The position numbers and the translations under genes are program-made. Shown one piece after another: positions 30,017 to 39,686 of a DNA stretch of 64,000 nt; within the stretch, counting starts at the first letter, position 1, and every line of letters begins with the position of its first letter. Source of the DNA: Ectothiorhodosinus mongolicus. Lineage in GTDB: Bacteria; Pseudomonadota; Gammaproteobacteria; Ectothiorhodospirales; Ectothiorhodospiraceae. Location: positions 1,006,784-1,070,783 of the forward strand of contig NZ_CP023018.1 of the NCBI RefSeq assembly GCF_022406875.1. The letters are read 5' to 3'. The notes beneath the pieces were generated by a model. The model had not been told where the DNA came from. It worked only from the letters and a program-made list of their open reading frames with translations, and did no database searches.

Positions 30017-32374
30017 TTAGCTGGATTTGCCGGCAGACCGGGCTGCACTTTTCTTGGCGCGGGGCTTGGTGGCTGTTTTGCCGCGGCCACGACGCTGCGG
30101 GGCTGCAGCAAGCAGCTCCTGGCAGGTCTCAAGGTTTAACTCAGCCGGATCTTGATCTTTGGGAATGCGCGCATTTTTGCTGCCATCCGTGATGTACGGA
30201 CCGTATCGGCCATTAAGTACCTGAATGCCCTCAGCTTCGAAGCTCTTGATAAAGCGTTGCGCATCCAGCTGTTTTTTCTCTTCGATCAGTTCCAAGGCTC
30301 TAGGTAATTCAATGGTATAGGGATCGTCATCGGCACCCAGAGAGGCATAACGTTTGCCAAATTTTACATAAGGCCCAAACCGACCAATGTTGGTACTCAC
30401 TGGCTCGCCATCAGGGGTTTCACCCAGATCTCGTGGCAAGGTGAATAGCGCCAGAGCTTGCTCAAGATCCAAGCTGTCCATTTTTTGACCCGGTTGAAGG
30501 CTGGCGAAGCGCGGTTTTTCTTCATCATCTTTGGTGCCGATTTGTACCAGCGGACCATATCGGCCCATGCGCACGGACACTGGTTTGCCAGAGTCCGGGT
30601 CTATCCCCAGCTCGCGAGATTGGACCGCCTCGGCGCGGCTGACAGAGGTCTCCTTGTCTTTCACCTGGTCATGAAAATCTTTCCAGAAACCTTCCAGGAC
30701 CGGGATCCAATCTTTCTCGCCGCGGGAAATTTCATCGAGTTCATCTTCCAAGCGGGCGGTGAAGTCATAGTCCACGTAACGGGTGAAATGCTGGGTGAGG
30801 AAACTATTAACGATGCGGCCTATTTCCGTGGGTGTGAAGCGGCGACTTTCCAGTTCGGCGTACTCACGTTGTAATAACGTGCTGATAATCGACGCGTAGG
30901 TGGAGGGCCGGCCAATACCGTGTTCTTCCAAAGCTTTGACGAGGCTAGCTTCGGTATAGCGTGGCGGCGGTTCAGTGAAATGCTGGTGGGTCAGTACATC
31001 CTGAAGCTGAATGGTTTCCCCCTCAGTGAGCTCGGGGAGCATGCGTTCATCGTTTTCTACCTTGGCATCGTCAAGGTCTTCGCGATAGACCGCCATAAAA
31101 CCTGGATCTTTGACGGTCGATCCGGTCGCTCGGAATACATGTTTGGCGTCGCCTGCGTGAAGATCGGCGCCTACCGTATCAAGCGTCGCATGAATCATTT
31201 GACAGGCCACAGTGCGTTTCCAAATCAGATCGTAGAGTCGATATTGCTCTGGAGATAGATAGGTCTTGATCTCATCAGGCAGACGCATGGCGGATGTGGG
31301 CCGAATCGCCTCGTGGGCTTCTTGCGCATTCTTCGACTTGGTCTTGTAATGGCGCGCGCTCTCGGGGAGCTTAGCGTTACCAAAGCGTTTGGCGATGAGA
31401 TCGCGTAGTTCCGACACTGCATCATTAGCCAACGATAGTGAGTCGGTTCGCATGTAGGTGATCAAGCCGATGGGCCCACCCCCCAGATCAACGCCTTCAT
31501 AGAGTTGCTGTGCGACTCGCATGGTACGGCTGGCTGAAAATCCCAGTTTGCGAGAAGCCTCTTGTTGCAGAGTCGAGGTGGTAAAGGGCGGAGCGGGATG
31601 GCGTTTGCGGTCTTTTTTCTCGAGTTTGGCTACGCGCAAAGAACCTGCCGCCGCCGCGATCAAGGTATCGCGTGCAGACTGCGCCAGAGTCTCATTGTTG
31701 ATGTCAAATTGATCGAGTTTGTTGCCTTGATAGATTTGTAGCTTCGCGGTGAAGGCTTGTGTGTCCTTCAGCGCCGCAGCGTCCAGCGTCCAGTATTCAC
31801 GCTGCACAAAAGCTTCTATCTCCAGTTCACGCTCGACAATCATGCGCAAAGCCGGGCTTTGCACTCGGCCAGCTGAGAGACCCCGTTTAATTTTTTTCCA
31901 CAGTAGCGGCGATAAATTGAAGCCCACTAGGTAATCCAAGGCGCGACGCGCCTGCTGTGCATTAATCAGGTCATTGGACAGATGCCGGGGTTTGGCGATG
32001 GCCTCACGTACGGCACCTTTAGTGATTTCATAAAACACCACGCGCTCGGCTTTCTTACCCTCAAGCAGGCCACGCTCGTTGAGCAGTTCATGCAAATGCC
32101 AAGAGATAGCTTCACCCTCGCGATCAGGGTCAGTGGCCAAGACGAGGGTATCCGCCTTTTTCAAGGCTTTGGCGATCGCCTCCACATGTTTTTCGTTGCG
32201 TTCAATAACCCGATAGTCCATGCGAAACCCGTGGTCGGGATCTACAGCCCCACCTTTGGGAATCAGGTCTCTCACGTGGCCATAGGATGCCAGTACCTCG
32301 TAATCGGATCCGAGGTATTTTTTAATGGTTTTGGCCTTAGCGGGCGATTCAACAATGACCAGGTGTTTGCTCAT
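30017..32374 (-). CDS. topA: DNA topoisomerase I
   Basis: A 785-residue type IA topoisomerase that relaxes negative supercoils. The TOPRIM domain starts KHLVIVESPAKAKTIKKYLG and contains ATDPDREGEAISWH. The active-site tyrosine is in ITYMRTDS. The C-terminal part has repeats such as SGKPVSVRMGRYGPLVQIG, NIGRFGPYVKFG and LNGRYGPYITDG instead of the CxxC zinc ribbons of E. coli TopA. It ends in a Lys/Arg/Ala-rich tail of about 30 residues. It lies 31 bp after smg. Confidence 0.96.
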   Translation of the reverse strand: MSKHLVIVESPAKAKTIKKYLGSDYEVLASYGHVRDLIPKGGAVDPDHGFRMDYRVIERNEKHVEAIAKALKKADTLVLATDPDREGEAISWHLHELLNERGLLEGKKAERVVFYEITKGAVREAIAKPRHLSNDLINAQQARRALDYLVGFNLSPLLWKKIKRGLSAGRVQSPALRMIVERELEIEAFVQREYWTLDAAALKDTQAFTAKLQIYQGNKLDQFDINNETLAQSARDTLIAAAAGSLRVAKLEKKDRKRHPAPPFTTSTLQQEASRKLGFSASRTMRVAQQLYEGVDLGGGPIGLITYMRTDSLSLANDAVSELRDLIAKRFGNAKLPESARHYKTKSKNAQEAHEAIRPTSAMRLPDEIKTYLSPEQYRLYDLIWKRTVACQMIHATLDTVGADLHAGDAKHVFRATGSTVKDPGFMAVYREDLDDAKVENDERMLPELTEGETIQLQDVLTHQHFTEPPPRYTEASLVKALEEHGIGRPSTYASIISTLLQREYAELESRRFTPTEIGRIVNSFLTQHFTRYVDYDFTARLEDELDEISRGEKDWIPVLEGFWKDFHDQVKDKETSVSRAEAVQSRELGIDPDSGKPVSVRMGRYGPLVQIGTKDDEEKPRFASLQPGQKMDSLDLEQALALFTLPRDLGETPDGEPVSTNIGRFGPYVKFGKRYASLGADDDPYTIELPRALELIEEKKQLDAQRFIKSFEAEGIQVLNGRYGPYITDGSKNARIPKDQDPAELNLETCQELLAAAPQRRGRGKTATKPRAKKSAARSAGKSS

Positions 32375-32405
32375 AGCCTGGTGACCTTAGTTTTCATGGC
32401 GGATT

Positions 32406-32879
32406 TCAGTGCAAGTACTCCGGAGGATGCTCGAAAATCATATTCTCTAACCAAGAGCATGCAGCCTCTTGGCCGGGTTCGTTAAACATGACCATTAGTG
32501 TAATCCACTTGGTCTCATCCAGACTGACGTTGTCGGCCTCGAGTTCCATGATGCGCGTGATGACGCGTTCTCGCATCGCCGACTCCAACACGCCGTTTTG
32601 TTCCAGAAACAATAAAAAACCGCGGCTATCAGCATCAAGCCGACGCATTTCTTGGGTCGAGTAGATGCGCAGTGACGATGCTGTGTTGAGCGTGCCTGGG
32701 GCGTGGTCTTCACTGGTGAGGCTCTCCAGCCATGCGAAGGCCTTACTGATCTCTTCGCCGGGGAAGCCTGCGTCCAACAAAGCATCTTGGAGTTGTTCGC
32801 GATCGGGTTCGAACTCGATATTGTCATCGATATAGTGTTCGAACAGGTACATCAAGACATCCAGTACGTTCTCTTTCAT
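32406..32879 (-). CDS. smg: Smg family protein (DUF494)
   Basis: A 157-residue Smg/DUF494 protein, conserved next to dprA in many Gammaproteobacteria but of unsettled function. The start MKENVLDVLMYLFEHYIDD and the centre SLRIYSTQEMRRLDADSRGFLLFLE are typical. It is soluble and acidic. It lies 2 bp after dprA. Confidence 0.92.
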   Translation of the reverse strand: MKENVLDVLMYLFEHYIDDNIEFEPDREQLQDALLDAGFPGEEISKAFAWLESLTSEDHAPGTLNTASSLRIYSTQEMRRLDADSRGFLLFLEQNGVLESAMRERVITRIMELEADNVSLDETKWITLMVMFNEPGQEAACSWLENMIFEHPPEYLH

Positions 32880-32881
32880 CC

Positions 32882-34009
32882 TCAGTTTTCCGACCGTGTC
32901 CGTGCGTACATTCCACCAGATAGAGAGGCCACTTGGCCGCGCAGTTCCATGATGAGCAGAATGGAGGAAACCGTCGCAACGGTCAATCCGGTGCGTCGCA
33001 CGAGCGCATCTATCGAACTGGGGTCGTACCCCAGAGCGTCGAGCACTCGCCGATGTTCCGGGTCTTGTGCGGGCGTTTCTTTAAGATTGCTCGCGGGAAG
33101 GGGCTGAGAATCTGGAATGTTCAGCCCGGCGCCGACCAGTTCCTCGAGAATATCATCCGCTGTTTCCACCAGCTTGGCGCCCTCGCGAATGAGTTTGTGA
33201 CAGCCCTTACTCAGCGGATTATGAATCGATCCTGGTATGGCAAATACTTCTCGACCTTGTTCTGAAGCGAGGCGGGCGGTAATCAATGAGCCACTGCGTG
33301 CGGCTGCTTCAATCACCAACGTGCCTAGGCTCATGCCAGCGATAATGCGATTGCGTCGCGGAAACAATGTCGGTTTAACCTCGGTACCTAGCGGCATTTC
33401 CGTAATGACCGCGCCTTCAGTGATGATTTGCTGGGCCAATTTCTGATGTTCCCGTGGGTAGATTATGTCCGCCCCTGTTGCGGTAACGGCCACGGTCAAA
33501 CCTCCCGCTTGCAAAGCCGCTGAGTGAGCACAGGCGTCAATGCCCCGGGCTAGGCCACTGTTGATCACTAGGCCGGAACGGGCCAGCTGTGCGGCAAATT
33601 GATTGGCTGTGTCCTTACCACCTGCGCTGGGGTTGCGGGTGCCGATGATCGCAAGCATCGGCCAGTTGAGAATCGTTGGGTCACCGACGACGTAGAGAAT
33701 GGGGGGCGCGTGGCCAGCAGCCAAGAGTTGTTGCGGATAGTGCGCATCTTGGCAGGTGAGGATGTGATGGTGTTCTTGCTCAGCCCACTCTAGGGCTCGC
33801 GCCGTGGCTGGCTCTTCAGCGGCATGGTGTTCCAGCGAACGCAAAGCCTCAGGTTTTAGGTCAAAGTGTTGCCAGGCGGGTGCGCCGGCCTGAATAAACT
33901 GAGTGGGCGATCCATAAACATCTAAAATCCTTTGAAAAAGGACTGCGCCCACGCCGGGCAGGCTGGTTAGTTTGAGCCAATCTGAAAGTTCAAGGCTGTC
34001 TTTGGGCAT
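32882..34009 (-). CDS. dprA: DNA-processing protein DprA
   Basis: A 375-residue DprA/Smf protein that protects incoming single-stranded DNA and loads RecA during natural transformation. The Rossmann-like core shows LAIIGTRNPSAGGKDTANQFA, INSGLARGIDACAHSAAL and SLGTLVIEAAARSGSLITA. An N-terminal SAM-like region and a C-terminal winged-helix DprA_WH domain flank it. The ATG at 34009 is preferred (AAGGA upstream); 34021 and a TTG at 34036 are alternatives. The LysM gene often found upstream is absent. Confidence 0.94.
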   Translation of the reverse strand: MPKDSLELSDWLKLTSLPGVGAVLFQRILDVYGSPTQFIQAGAPAWQHFDLKPEALRSLEHHAAEEPATARALEWAEQEHHHILTCQDAHYPQQLLAAGHAPPILYVVGDPTILNWPMLAIIGTRNPSAGGKDTANQFAAQLARSGLVINSGLARGIDACAHSAALQAGGLTVAVTATGADIIYPREHQKLAQQIITEGAVITEMPLGTEVKPTLFPRRNRIIAGMSLGTLVIEAAARSGSLITARLASEQGREVFAIPGSIHNPLSKGCHKLIREGAKLVETADDILEELVGAGLNIPDSQPLPASNLKETPAQDPEHRRVLDALGYDPSSIDALVRRTGLTVATVSSILLIMELRGQVASLSGGMYARTRSEN

Positions 34010-34122
34010 AGCAGCGCGCATCCTTTTGGCAAGCAAGCTAGAATAAGGCCCATGAAAGCACAGGCGTCTCTGCTCTGCAGGGGCTTTGTGGGTTACCTAG
34101 GTTAATTTTCGGATCAACGGTC

Positions 34123-34683
34123 ATGGCACAGCTTGATATTCTTGTTTTTCCCGACTCGCGCTTACGTCAGCGTGCGCAAGAGGTAGCGACGGTGGATGCC
34201 GCTATTCGCCAGCTGGTCGATGACATGTTCGAGACTATGTATGCGGCAGACGGTATCGGTCTGGCAGCAACTCAGGTCAATGATCATCGCCGCGTGGTGG
34301 TGATGGATGTGGCTGACCCCGAGACAGAGGAGCGCTCAGGGCAAGGCAGACGCCCGATGGTGTTCATCAATCCTGAAATTATTGACAGTGATGGACGGGT
34401 GGATTCCGAGGAAGGTTGCTTATCCATTCCCGGATTTTACGAATCAGTGCCCCGAGCCCAGCGGATTAAGGTAAAAGCACTGGATCGCGACGGTAAGCTA
34501 TTCGAACTGGATGCTGAGGGCTTGCTGGCCGTGTGTATCCAACACGAGATTGATCATCTTGATGGACGTCTGTTTGTCGACTATCTCTCAACCTTAAAGC
34601 GTGATCGTATCCGCAAAAAACTCGAGAAAAAGTCGCGTCAGGATCAGGGTGTTCAGCCGCGAGGGCAACGCGAGGTCGTCTGA
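34123..34683 (+). CDS. def: Peptide deformylase
   Basis: A 186-residue metalloenzyme that removes the formyl group from nascent proteins. The three signature motifs are intact: [18 protein letters not shown] (Cys metal ligand) and QHEIDHLDG (two His ligands and the catalytic Glu). The stop codon overlaps the fmt start by one base (TGATG), so the pair is translationally coupled. The promoter lies in the 113-bp gap divergent from dprA. Confidence 0.97.
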   Translation: MAQLDILVFPDSRLRQRAQEVATVDAAIRQLVDDMFETMYAADGIGLAATQVNDHRRVVVMDVADPETEERSGQGRRPMVFINPEIIDSDGRVDSEEGCLSIPGFYESVPRAQRIKVKALDRDGKLFELDAEGLLAVCIQHEIDHLDGRLFVDYLSTLKRDRIRKKLEKKSRQDQGVQPRGQREVV

Positions 34684-35621
34684 TGCGAGTGGTTTTTGCC
34701 GGTACGCCGGAATTTGCCGTACCGGCGCTACAGGCGCTGATTGATGCGGACAATCGAGTGGTCGCGGTGTATACCCAGCCGGATCGTCCGGCCGGTCGAG
34801 GGCGCAAACTTCAGGCCAGCCCGGTCAAACAGACAGCTTTGCGGGCTGGCATACCGGTTGAGCAGCCTCCTCATTTCAAAGATCCAGAAGCATTAGCCCG
34901 GCTTGCCGAATATCAGCCTGATTTAATGGTGGTTGCGGCCTACGGGTTATTGCTCCCGCAAACCCTCCTCGATATTCCTCGCTTCGGTTGTATCAATATT
35001 CATGCTTCACTGTTGCCCCGTTGGCGGGGAGCGGCTCCCATACAGCGGGCTTTGTTGGCTGGAGACGCGCAAACAGGCATCAGCCTGATGCAAATGGAGG
35101 CAGGCTTGGACACCGGTCCGGTTTTAAGGACACAGGCCTGTGCCATAGAAGCTTCGGATACTGCGCAAAGTTTGCATGATCGTCTCGCTGCCATCGGCGC
35201 TGACGTTTTATTACAGGGAATTGAGGATTTGCAGCAAGGTCGCTTCCAGGCAAAGCCGCAGGATGAAGCCTTAGCAACCTATGCAAAAAAACTCACCAAA
35301 GCGGAAGCTGAAATCGATTGGACGGAGTCGGCGATTCAGCTGGATCGGCGTGTGCGCGCGTACAATCCATGGCCGGTCGCCTACACGACCTGTCAAGGTC
35401 ATACAGTCAGACTTTGGGAGTCGGCGGTGCAGGATCAGTCAGCGGCGTCACCCGTGTCGCCCGGACTGGTATTGGCGGAGTCAGCCCAAGGTATTGATGT
35501 GGCCACAGGGGCCAGTATTCTACGTATCATGCGCCTGCAGTGGGCGGGTAGTAAGGCGCTATCCGCAGCGGAGTTCTTGGCAGGTCGCTCTTTACTGGGT
35601 CAACGGCTCGGTCAGCCATGA
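34683..35621 (+). CDS. fmt: Methionyl-tRNA formyltransferase
   Basis: A 312-residue enzyme that formylates initiator Met-tRNA. The N-terminal domain has VVFAGTPEFAVPALQAL, the folate-binding region is NIHASLLPRWRGAAPIQRALL with the catalytic Asn/His, and GLDTGPVL supplies the Asp. The C-terminal tRNA-binding domain has RAYNPWPVAYT. It overlaps def and rsmB by 1 and 4 bp. Confidence 0.97.
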   Translation: MRVVFAGTPEFAVPALQALIDADNRVVAVYTQPDRPAGRGRKLQASPVKQTALRAGIPVEQPPHFKDPEALARLAEYQPDLMVVAAYGLLLPQTLLDIPRFGCINIHASLLPRWRGAAPIQRALLAGDAQTGISLMQMEAGLDTGPVLRTQACAIEASDTAQSLHDRLAAIGADVLLQGIEDLQQGRFQAKPQDEALATYAKKLTKAEAEIDWTESAIQLDRRVRAYNPWPVAYTTCQGHTVRLWESAVQDQSAASPVSPGLVLAESAQGIDVATGASILRIMRLQWAGSKALSAAEFLAGRSLLGQRLGQP

Positions 35622-36916
35622 ATGTGCGCCTCGTAGTCGTGCGTTTGCTGCAGCGAGTGCTTGCCGAGGGTGTCTCGCTCAGTGATGCTTTACCGCATGC
35701 TCAGTCACAGGTTGTTGAGAAGGACCAGGCGCGTGTCCAAGCGCTGAGTTTTGGGGTGATTCGTTGGCACTATCGACTGCAGGCCATCTTGAATCAATGC
35801 CTGCAAAAGCCTTTGAAAAAGAAAGATCAGGACATTATCAGCGCATTGGAGTTGGGCTTGTACGAGTTGCTGGCTGGGCAGTCCCCAGCGTATGCCGTGA
35901 TTCAACAAACCGCCGAATTGGCCAGAGTGCTTAAAAAACCATGGGCAGTGAAGTTGATCAATGGTGTGTTGCGCCATATACAACGCCATGGTGCAGAGCT
36001 GCAGGCGCAAGCAGACCAAGATGAAGCCAGTCGTCATGCGCTACCCGATTGGCTTTATCGGCGTTTAGCCAAGGCTTATGCAGGCAACTTAAACGAAGTT
36101 CTTGAGGCGATTAACGCCCATCCGCCCATGACGCTTAGGGTCAATCTCGATCGTTTGAGTCGCCAGGACTATCAGTCAAAACTGACTGAGCTGGGGATGC
36201 ATTGCTCGGCTCATCCTTGTGTGGCGTCTGCCATCGTTCTATCGCAACCGGTGGATGTGTCTTTACTGCCTGGGTTTGCCGAAGGTTGGGTGTCGGTGCA
36301 GGACGCCGCAGCGCAATTGGCCGCCACCTTTTTGGCGCCGAAGCCCGGCCACAGGCTGTTGGACGCCTGCGCCGCGCCTGGAGGTAAAACCCTGCACTTA
36401 TTGGAGCACACCCATGGCAAATGTGATCTGTTGGCCTTGGACAATGACCCGCAGCGATTGCTGCGGGTCGGCGAAAACTTGAGTCGTGAGCAATATCAGG
36501 CCACGCTGCTCGCCGCAGATGCAGGAGATCCTACAAGCTGGTTCAATGGCCAGTGCTTTGATCGTATCTTGTTGGATGCGCCTTGTTCGGGAACCGGCGT
36601 TTTGCGTCGCCACCCCGATATCAAAATTTTGCGCCGTGATTCGGATGTTGCTCCGCTCGCGGCGCAACAGCAGCGCCTTTTGGAGGTGCTCTGGCCCCTG
36701 CTGGCTCCTGGGGGTATGCTTTTGTACGTCACATGTTCTTTATTACCGGAAGAAAACGTCATGCAGGTAGAACGATTTCTCCGCAGCGAGCCCTCTGCCC
36801 AGTTGATGGCTCTTCCCCTTGATTGGCAGCGCCCAAATAGTATCGGGCGACAAATCCAGATAGGTGAGAATGACATGGACGGTTTTTATTATGCTCGGAT
36901 GCAAAAGTGCCCATGA
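35618..36916 (+). CDS. rsmB: 16S rRNA m5C967 methyltransferase RsmB
   Basis: A 432-residue SAM-dependent methyltransferase. The N-terminal NusB-like RNA-binding domain spans about residues 1-140 (SALELGLYELLAGQSPAYAVIQ). The methyltransferase domain has LLDACAAPGGKTLHLLE for SAM binding. The two catalytic cysteines lie in DAPCSGTGVLRRHPDIK and YVTCSLLPEEN. The stop overlaps the next gene's ATG. Confidence 0.96.
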   Translation: MNVRLVVVRLLQRVLAEGVSLSDALPHAQSQVVEKDQARVQALSFGVIRWHYRLQAILNQCLQKPLKKKDQDIISALELGLYELLAGQSPAYAVIQQTAELARVLKKPWAVKLINGVLRHIQRHGAELQAQADQDEASRHALPDWLYRRLAKAYAGNLNEVLEAINAHPPMTLRVNLDRLSRQDYQSKLTELGMHCSAHPCVASAIVLSQPVDVSLLPGFAEGWVSVQDAAAQLAATFLAPKPGHRLLDACAAPGGKTLHLLEHTHGKCDLLALDNDPQRLLRVGENLSREQYQATLLAADAGDPTSWFNGQCFDRILLDAPCSGTGVLRRHPDIKILRRDSDVAPLAAQQQRLLEVLWPLLAPGGMLLYVTCSLLPEENVMQVERFLRSEPSAQLMALPLDWQRPNSIGRQIQIGENDMDGFYYARMQKCP

Positions 36917-37497
36917 GCGCAATGTCCTCAAGGCTTTACGTCGCCGAGCTGACAGGCTTGCTGCTGATCATGTTGCTGACTTCGTCAGCGCTACAAACCG
37001 TTCGTGCTGAGCCGAGCTTTGATGTGCGTTACGCACAAATCGAGCGGGTCAGTGATGTCTTTTACCTCAATGCAGAACTGCAGTACCAGCTGGGCGAAAA
37101 TCTGCTGGAGGCATTACATAATGGGGTCAAACTGGGGTTTGAAGTTCAAATAGAGATTTTGCGCGAGCGTCGCTGGCGCTGGGATCGCAGCGAAGCAGAA
37201 ATTTCGCAACGTTATCGCTTGGAATTCCACGCCCTGAGTCAACTGTACGTTTTGACACACATGAACACCGGCGTGCAGCGCGCTTTCTATCGCTTGGGTT
37301 CAGCATTGCAGGCCATGGGCGATATAAAGGCATTACCGCTTTTGGATGCTGCGCTAATTGATGATCAAGAAGCGCACTATTTGCGCATGCGCAGCTTATT
37401 AAGAGTTGATGAGTTACCGCTGCCGCTGCGCATGCGTGGCTATATCGCGCGGGAGTGGCGTCCGGGGAGTGATTGGTACCAATGGCCACTGCCCTGA
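36913..37497 (+). CDS. DUF4390 domain protein
   Basis: A 194-residue protein with an N-terminal hydrophobic segment ending SALQTVRA, probably a signal peptide or membrane anchor. The rest is a predicted extracytoplasmic domain with RVSDVFYLNAELQYQLGENLLEALHNGV, typical of DUF4390. It is conserved between rsmB and the NtrY-like kinase in Gammaproteobacteria, so it may work with that sensor. The ATG at 36913 overlaps the rsmB stop (ATGA). Confidence 0.85.
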   Translation: MSAMSSRLYVAELTGLLLIMLLTSSALQTVRAEPSFDVRYAQIERVSDVFYLNAELQYQLGENLLEALHNGVKLGFEVQIEILRERRWRWDRSEAEISQRYRLEFHALSQLYVLTHMNTGVQRAFYRLGSALQAMGDIKALPLLDAALIDDQEAHYLRMRSLLRVDELPLPLRMRGYIAREWRPGSDWYQWPLP

Positions 37498-39686
37498 TGA
37501 TTACCAGCAGGGGCTTAGCGCCCATGTTGACGATCTTTCTGATGTTGCTGGCATCGCTGGTCATCATGAGCAATGCCGCTCAGAACTCAGAGCATTTTGA
37601 GCGCTTTTATGTTTGGTTGCTGTTGTTCAACGCCTTAGCCTTGATCGCGCTGGCTGGGGTAATCGGCTATCGCTTATTCAAAGTCGTTCGGGCTGTCATG
37701 CGGCATGCCCCCGGGTCTCGACTCACGGCCAAGCTGGTGGCCTTGTTCGTGGCGCTGTCGATGGTCCCCGTGCTTATCGTTTTTTACTTTTCCATCACTT
37801 TCATAGACCGTGGCATTGATAGCTGGTTTGACGTACGGGTGGAAAAGGCCTTGGAGGATGCTTTGGAATTGGCCCGCACTTCCCTAGATACCCGAGTGCG
37901 CCAACATAGTCGCCAGACGGAGAACATGGCTAGTGAGTTAATCGATGTCTCAGAATCCATAGCGGTCCTAAGATTGGGCGATTTACGTGATCAGTCACAG
38001 GCGCGGGAGCTCGCTCTGTTTGGCGATAATAATCGCATTGTGGCTTTTAGCAGTGGTGAGTCTTTGCAACGACTGCCACAGTTACCTGCTGGCGAAGTTT
38101 TGTTGGTTTTATCTCAAGGCAACACCTATGCGGCGTTGGAGCCTGTGCAAGAAGATGGCTTACATGTGCGGGTCTTAGTGCCAGTGCCCTCGCGAGATCT
38201 CGCCGGCTCAAACTACATCCTGCAAGCCATATTTCCCGTGGCACCGAGGCTCGGTTTACTCGCTGATAGCGTGCAAGATGCCTTTGCGGAATACAAAGCT
38301 TTCGCTTATTTGCGAGCGCCGTTGAAACAGAGTTTTAGCATCACGCTGGTGCTGGCCATGTTGGTTAGCGTGCTCGCTGCTCTCTGGGCAGCCCTTTATT
38401 CCGCTAACAGGCTGGTTCAGCCGATCCAAGAATTAGCGGAAGGTACGCGAGCCGTGGCTGCCGGGGAGTACCACAAAAAGCTGCCCGTGACACAAAATGA
38501 CGAGCTGGGCTTTCTGGTTCGATCATTCAACACTATGACCGCGACGCTTGCTGCTACCCGTGATGAGGCGGAGCGAAGCCGTTTATTGGCAGAGAGTCAA
38601 CGTTTGTACCTACAGGCTGTGCTGCAAAATCTCTCTTCCGGGGTGATCACCTTGGACAGGGATTTGAATTTACGCACGGCCAATGCAGCGGCATCACAGA
38701 TTTTGGATTGCGATCTGCAAGCGGAGTTGGGTCGATCACTGGATGCTGTAGCCACTGATCATCCGATGATGCGCCGCATTTACCAAGCCTTGGAGGCGCA
38801 GCCTCAGGGTGCTAAGTCAGACTGGCATGAACAAATCACGGCCTTTGGCAGTGGTGGGCGCCGGGTTTTGATGTGTCATGGTGTTTGGCTTGAGCATCAA
38901 GAGGCGTCGGCTGGCGGCCCAGTGTTGGTCTTTGACGACATTACGGCCTTGCTGCAAGCCCAGCGTGATGCCGCCTGGGGTGAAGTGGCGCGGCGCCTAG
39001 CTCATGAGATAAAAAACCCATTGACCCCCATACAGTTATCGGCGGAGAGACTAGAGCACAAGTTGCGGGGACATCTGCCCGAGCAGGAAGCCGAGCTTTT
39101 GGGGCGCGGGACGCGCACGATTATCCAACAGGTTGAGGCGATGAAAACCATGGTGAATGCTTTTGGCGAGTATGCCCGCTCGCCGCAGCCGGAAATCACA
39201 GATCTCGACTTGAACCAATTGGTTCGGGAAGTCGTGGAGCTCTATCGCCACACAGAGCAAAAAGTCCGTTTGGAGGTCGAGCTGTTTTCCGGGTTGCCGG
39301 CTATTCGTGCGGATGCTGGTCGACTCCGCCAGGTTCTGCATAATTTGATCAAAAATGGGCTAGAGGCGCTGGATGGTCATGCCGATGCGCGGCTTAAGGT
39401 GAGCACCGCTTTTGCTGAGGATTCAGGACGTGGCCAGATCTTAGTTCGGGTCAGCGACAATGGTCCCGGTCTGAATGAGGAAATGCTGATTCATTTATTT
39501 GAGCCTTATGTCACCAGTAAGCCGCGTGGCACGGGTTTGGGTTTGGCGATTGTGAAGAAGATCGTGGAAGAACATAACGGTATGGTGTTTGCGGAAAACA
39601 TTCCGGCTGGCGGTGCCCAAGTCACCTTGATTTTGCCTTTAACAGCCGCGCATGGCATCACCTCAGAGTCTCGGGAGGCTTCATGA
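37497..39686 (+). CDS. NtrY-like membrane sensor histidine kinase
   Basis: A 729-residue sensor kinase. Two hydrophobic segments near the start are followed by a third (LVALFVALSMVPVLIVFYFSITFI), then a large periplasmic region and a further helix near residue 290. HAMP (RLVQPIQELAEGTRAVAAGEY) and PAS domains precede the DHp H-box AHEIKNPLTPIQLSAERL. The ATPase domain has NLIKNGLEAL, VSDNGPGL and GTGLGLAIVKKIVEEHNG. The start is taken at the TGATG overlap with the DUF4390 gene; ATG 37482 and TTG 37473 are alternatives. NtrY/X systems respond to nitrogen, redox or envelope cues in different species. Confidence 0.9.
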   Translation: MITSRGLAPMLTIFLMLLASLVIMSNAAQNSEHFERFYVWLLLFNALALIALAGVIGYRLFKVVRAVMRHAPGSRLTAKLVALFVALSMVPVLIVFYFSITFIDRGIDSWFDVRVEKALEDALELARTSLDTRVRQHSRQTENMASELIDVSESIAVLRLGDLRDQSQARELALFGDNNRIVAFSSGESLQRLPQLPAGEVLLVLSQGNTYAALEPVQEDGLHVRVLVPVPSRDLAGSNYILQAIFPVAPRLGLLADSVQDAFAEYKAFAYLRAPLKQSFSITLVLAMLVSVLAALWAALYSANRLVQPIQELAEGTRAVAAGEYHKKLPVTQNDELGFLVRSFNTMTATLAATRDEAERSRLLAESQRLYLQAVLQNLSSGVITLDRDLNLRTANAAASQILDCDLQAELGRSLDAVATDHPMMRRIYQALEAQPQGAKSDWHEQITAFGSGGRRVLMCHGVWLEHQEASAGGPVLVFDDITALLQAQRDAAWGEVARRLAHEIKNPLTPIQLSAERLEHKLRGHLPEQEAELLGRGTRTIIQQVEAMKTMVNAFGEYARSPQPEITDLDLNQLVREVVELYRHTEQKVRLEVELFSGLPAIRADAGRLRQVLHNLIKNGLEALDGHADARLKVSTAFAEDSGRGQILVRVSDNGPGLNEEMLIHLFEPYVTSKPRGTGLGLAIVKKIVEEHNGMVFAENIPAGGAQVTLILPLTAAHGITSESREAS

